Shown piece by piece: positions 12,655 to 14,004 of a DNA stretch of 14,004 nucleotides. Within the stretch, counting starts at the first letter, position 1; each line of letters opens with the position of its first letter. The notes beneath the pieces are model-generated. The model was not told the DNA's origin. It ran no database searches and saw nothing but the letters and a program-made list of their open reading frames with translations. The DNA lies in assembly GCA_018814745.1 (NCBI GenBank), contig JAHIZC010000084.1:1-14004 (forward strand), in the 5' to 3' direction. The position numbers were made by a program, and so were the translations under genes. The stretch comes from Candidatus Omnitrophota bacterium (GTDB lineage: Bacteria > Omnitrophota > Gorgyraeia > Gygaellales > Profunditerraquicolaceae).

Positions 12655-13661
12655 TGGTGAATCAAAAGATTTTACTCAGTCATGGCGGTGGTGGAAGGTT
12701 AATGCACGGATTGATCAAGGATCTTTTGCTTAAGAAATTAAATAATCCTATTCTTAGCGAATTAGCCGATAGTGCTTTAATAGACTATAAGGATAAAATC
12801 GCCTTCACTACTGATTCATTCGTGGTTAATCCCTTAAGTTTCTCCGGCGGGGATATCGGGAAGCTTGCTGTATGCGGTACGATTAACGATTTAGTGATGT
12901 CAGGAGCCAGGCCCGAATACCTCTCATTGGCTCTGATACTGGAAGAGGGTTTGGAGATTAAGGCCTTAGAGAAGATAGTTGATTCTATTGCTCTTGAGGC
13001 TAAGAGAGCAGGCGTCTATTTTGTTACCGGAGATCTAAAGGTCGTTGAACGCGGAGCAGCTGATAAGATATTTATTAATACTACCGGGATAGGAAGAGTG
13101 GTAAAGGCAAAGCGCCTGAGTGTGAAGAATATCAAGCCGGATGATTCAATAATCGTCACCGGAGAGATCGGCCAGCACGGCCTGGCAGTCTTAGTAAAAA
13201 GAAATGAACTGGATATGGAATTTAACATAAAAAGCGATTGTGCCGCTTTATCTGATTTGATTATTCCGGTACTCAAACAAACGGATGCGATAAAATTTAT
13301 GCGTGACCCTACCAGGGGCGGCCTTGCCACGACATTAAATGAAATCGCGCAAAGCTCAAATTACGGCATTATTATCGACGAGAAAAGCATCCCGATATCG
13401 ACAAAAGTAAGAGCGGCCTGCGAGTTGTTAGGTATCGATCCTTTGTATGTTGCGAATGAAGGAAGAGCTTTAATAGTAGTGGGAAAGAGCTCAGCAAAAA
13501 AAGTCTTAGGGTTATTAGGAAAACATCCTTTAGGAAAGAACGCCAGGATCATCGGTAAGGTTGTCAAGACGCCAAGGAAATCGGTAATCATGAATACTGT
13601 TTTGGGAACCCAGCGTATCGTAGATATGTCGAGTGCTGAACCCTTGCCGAGAATTTGTTAA
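12654..13661 (+). CDS. hypE: Hydrogenase maturation protein HypE
   Basis: A 335-residue AIR-synthase-related (PurM-fold) protein. HypE receives a carbamoyl group from HypF on its C-terminal cysteine and dehydrates it with ATP to a thiocyanate, which becomes a CN ligand of the NiFe active site. Seen features are SHGGGGRLMHGLI (9-21), the ATP-site TTDSFVV (52-58), AVCGTINDLVMSGARPEYLS (72-91), FVTGDLKVVERG, a MRDPTRGGLATTLNE motif, and the essential C-terminal PRIC with Cys335 as the last residue. The length is typical. It is separated from hypFCD by four unrelated genes, and its start overlaps the PAC2 gene by one base. Only one base separates its stop from the next gene. Confidence 0.97.
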   Translation: MVNQKILLSHGGGGRLMHGLIKDLLLKKLNNPILSELADSALIDYKDKIAFTTDSFVVNPLSFSGGDIGKLAVCGTINDLVMSGARPEYLSLALILEEGLEIKALEKIVDSIALEAKRAGVYFVTGDLKVVERGAADKIFINTTGIGRVVKAKRLSVKNIKPDDSIIVTGEIGQHGLAVLVKRNELDMEFNIKSDCAALSDLIIPVLKQTDAIKFMRDPTRGGLATTLNEIAQSSNYGIIIDEKSIPISTKVRAACELLGIDPLYVANEGRALIVVGKSSAKKVLGLLGKHPLGKNARIIGKVVKTPRKSVIMNTVLGTQRIVDMSSAEPLPRIC

Positions 13662-13662
13662 A

Positions 13663-14004
13663 ATGAAAAGCAGTAACTACCAAAGGCGTTTTTATAGAAA
13701 TTGGGTGAAAGCAGACGATTTATATCACACTCATTTCAGAGAAAAAGAAACCGACCTGCAGATCCTCACCAATAAAAAAATCAACCGGGATTTCATCAAA
13801 GAAAGAATAGATCTATATCGCTGGGATATCGAAAACTACATCCGTATAAATAAAAAGTTTTTAACTGCTTTAAAACCCCTAGAGATAGAACTCACTGCGC
13901 CAAAAATCGTAAAAGAGATGGCGCTTCAGTCAAAGAAAGCTAATGTCGGGCCGATGGCAACAGTGGCCGGAGCAGTTGCAGAATTCCTCGGCCAGGACCT
14001 AATG
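13663..14004 (+). CDS. UPF0280 family protein, 3' end missing
   Basis: The first 114 residues of a protein that runs off the window; the family is usually about 240 residues. The N-terminus has YQRRFYR, then HTHFREKETDLQI, a RIDLYRWDIENYIRINKKF helix, and the highly diagnostic AP-I-V-K-E-M segment followed by ANVGPMATVAGAVAEFLGQD. These fit UPF0280, a family related in fold to the ApbE FAD transferase; its reaction is not known. The ATG is one base after the hypE stop, so it belongs to the same gene run. No strong ribosome binding site is seen. No frame break occurs in the visible part. Confidence 0.85.
   Translation, partial: MKSSNYQRRFYRNWVKADDLYHTHFREKETDLQILTNKKINRDFIKERIDLYRWDIENYIRINKKFLTALKPLEIELTAPKIVKEMALQSKKANVGPMATVAGAVAEFLGQDLM

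Noticed and set aside
1..14004. A dedicated antiphage or other multi-gene defence system built around DUF3800 and the exonuclease-WYL protein
   Set aside because: The two genes are separated by a terminator and three unrelated genes, no known defence effector or integrase is visible, and the rest of the window is metabolic or maturation genes.

Overview
The window looks like part of a bacterial chromosome from an uncultured, anaerobic-type lineage with an outer membrane. My best guess is Candidatus Omnitrophota or a close relative. This rests on gene content and style only: NiFe-hydrogenase maturation genes, a PAC2-family protein, a PilZ-glycosidase-like fusion, a signal-peptide-bearing beta-barrel protein ending in Phe, an A+T-leaning base composition and many ATGA-type overlaps. 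No rRNA, tRNA, CRISPR array, transposase or integrase was seen.

Layout. (1) 2-706: the 3' part of a DUF3800 gene, closed by a hairpin terminator. (2) 707-1064: a 358-base gap without a convincing gene. Its left half has two near-consensus sigma70-type promoters on the minus strand, each leading into a hairpin plus T-run, so it may make one or two tiny RNAs. Its right half has overlapping, mutually exclusive inverted repeats just before a ribosome binding site. (3) 1065-8313: a tightly packed plus-strand run, with most neighbours overlapping. It encodes a Trbp111/MetRS-beta-like tRNA-binding protein, a YkgJ-type cysteine cluster protein, a DUF2156/LPG-synthase-C-like protein, a DEDDh exonuclease with a WYL-like tail, PabB, PabC, a HypF reduced to its Kae1-like domain, HypC and HypD. 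(4) 8366-14004: the same strand and style continue with a PilZ-TM-coiled-coil-glycosidase-like protein, an endonuclease III-like glycosylase with an incomplete cluster motif, an outer-membrane-type barrel protein, a PAC2 protein, HypE and the start of a UPF0280 protein.

How the genes fit together. HypE, HypC, HypD and the HypF C-terminal domain make and deliver the CN ligands of the NiFe-hydrogenase active-site iron. HypA, HypB and the N-terminal half of HypF are not in the window. PabB and PabC together turn chorismate into p-aminobenzoate for folate; their glutaminase partner PabA is not in the window. The exonuclease and the glycosylase suggest DNA maintenance. The remaining genes (YkgJ, DUF2156, PilZ fusion, barrel, PAC2) have no clear functional link to these and may simply be co-transcribed.

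The most unusual features are the tandem minus-strand promoter/hairpin units, two degenerate heptanucleotide repeat arrays that lie inside coding sequence (in hypF and in the signal peptide of the barrel protein), the HypF reduced to one domain, the exonuclease-WYL fusion and the PilZ-glycosidase-like fusion. I do not see a clear multi-gene defence or mobile system.
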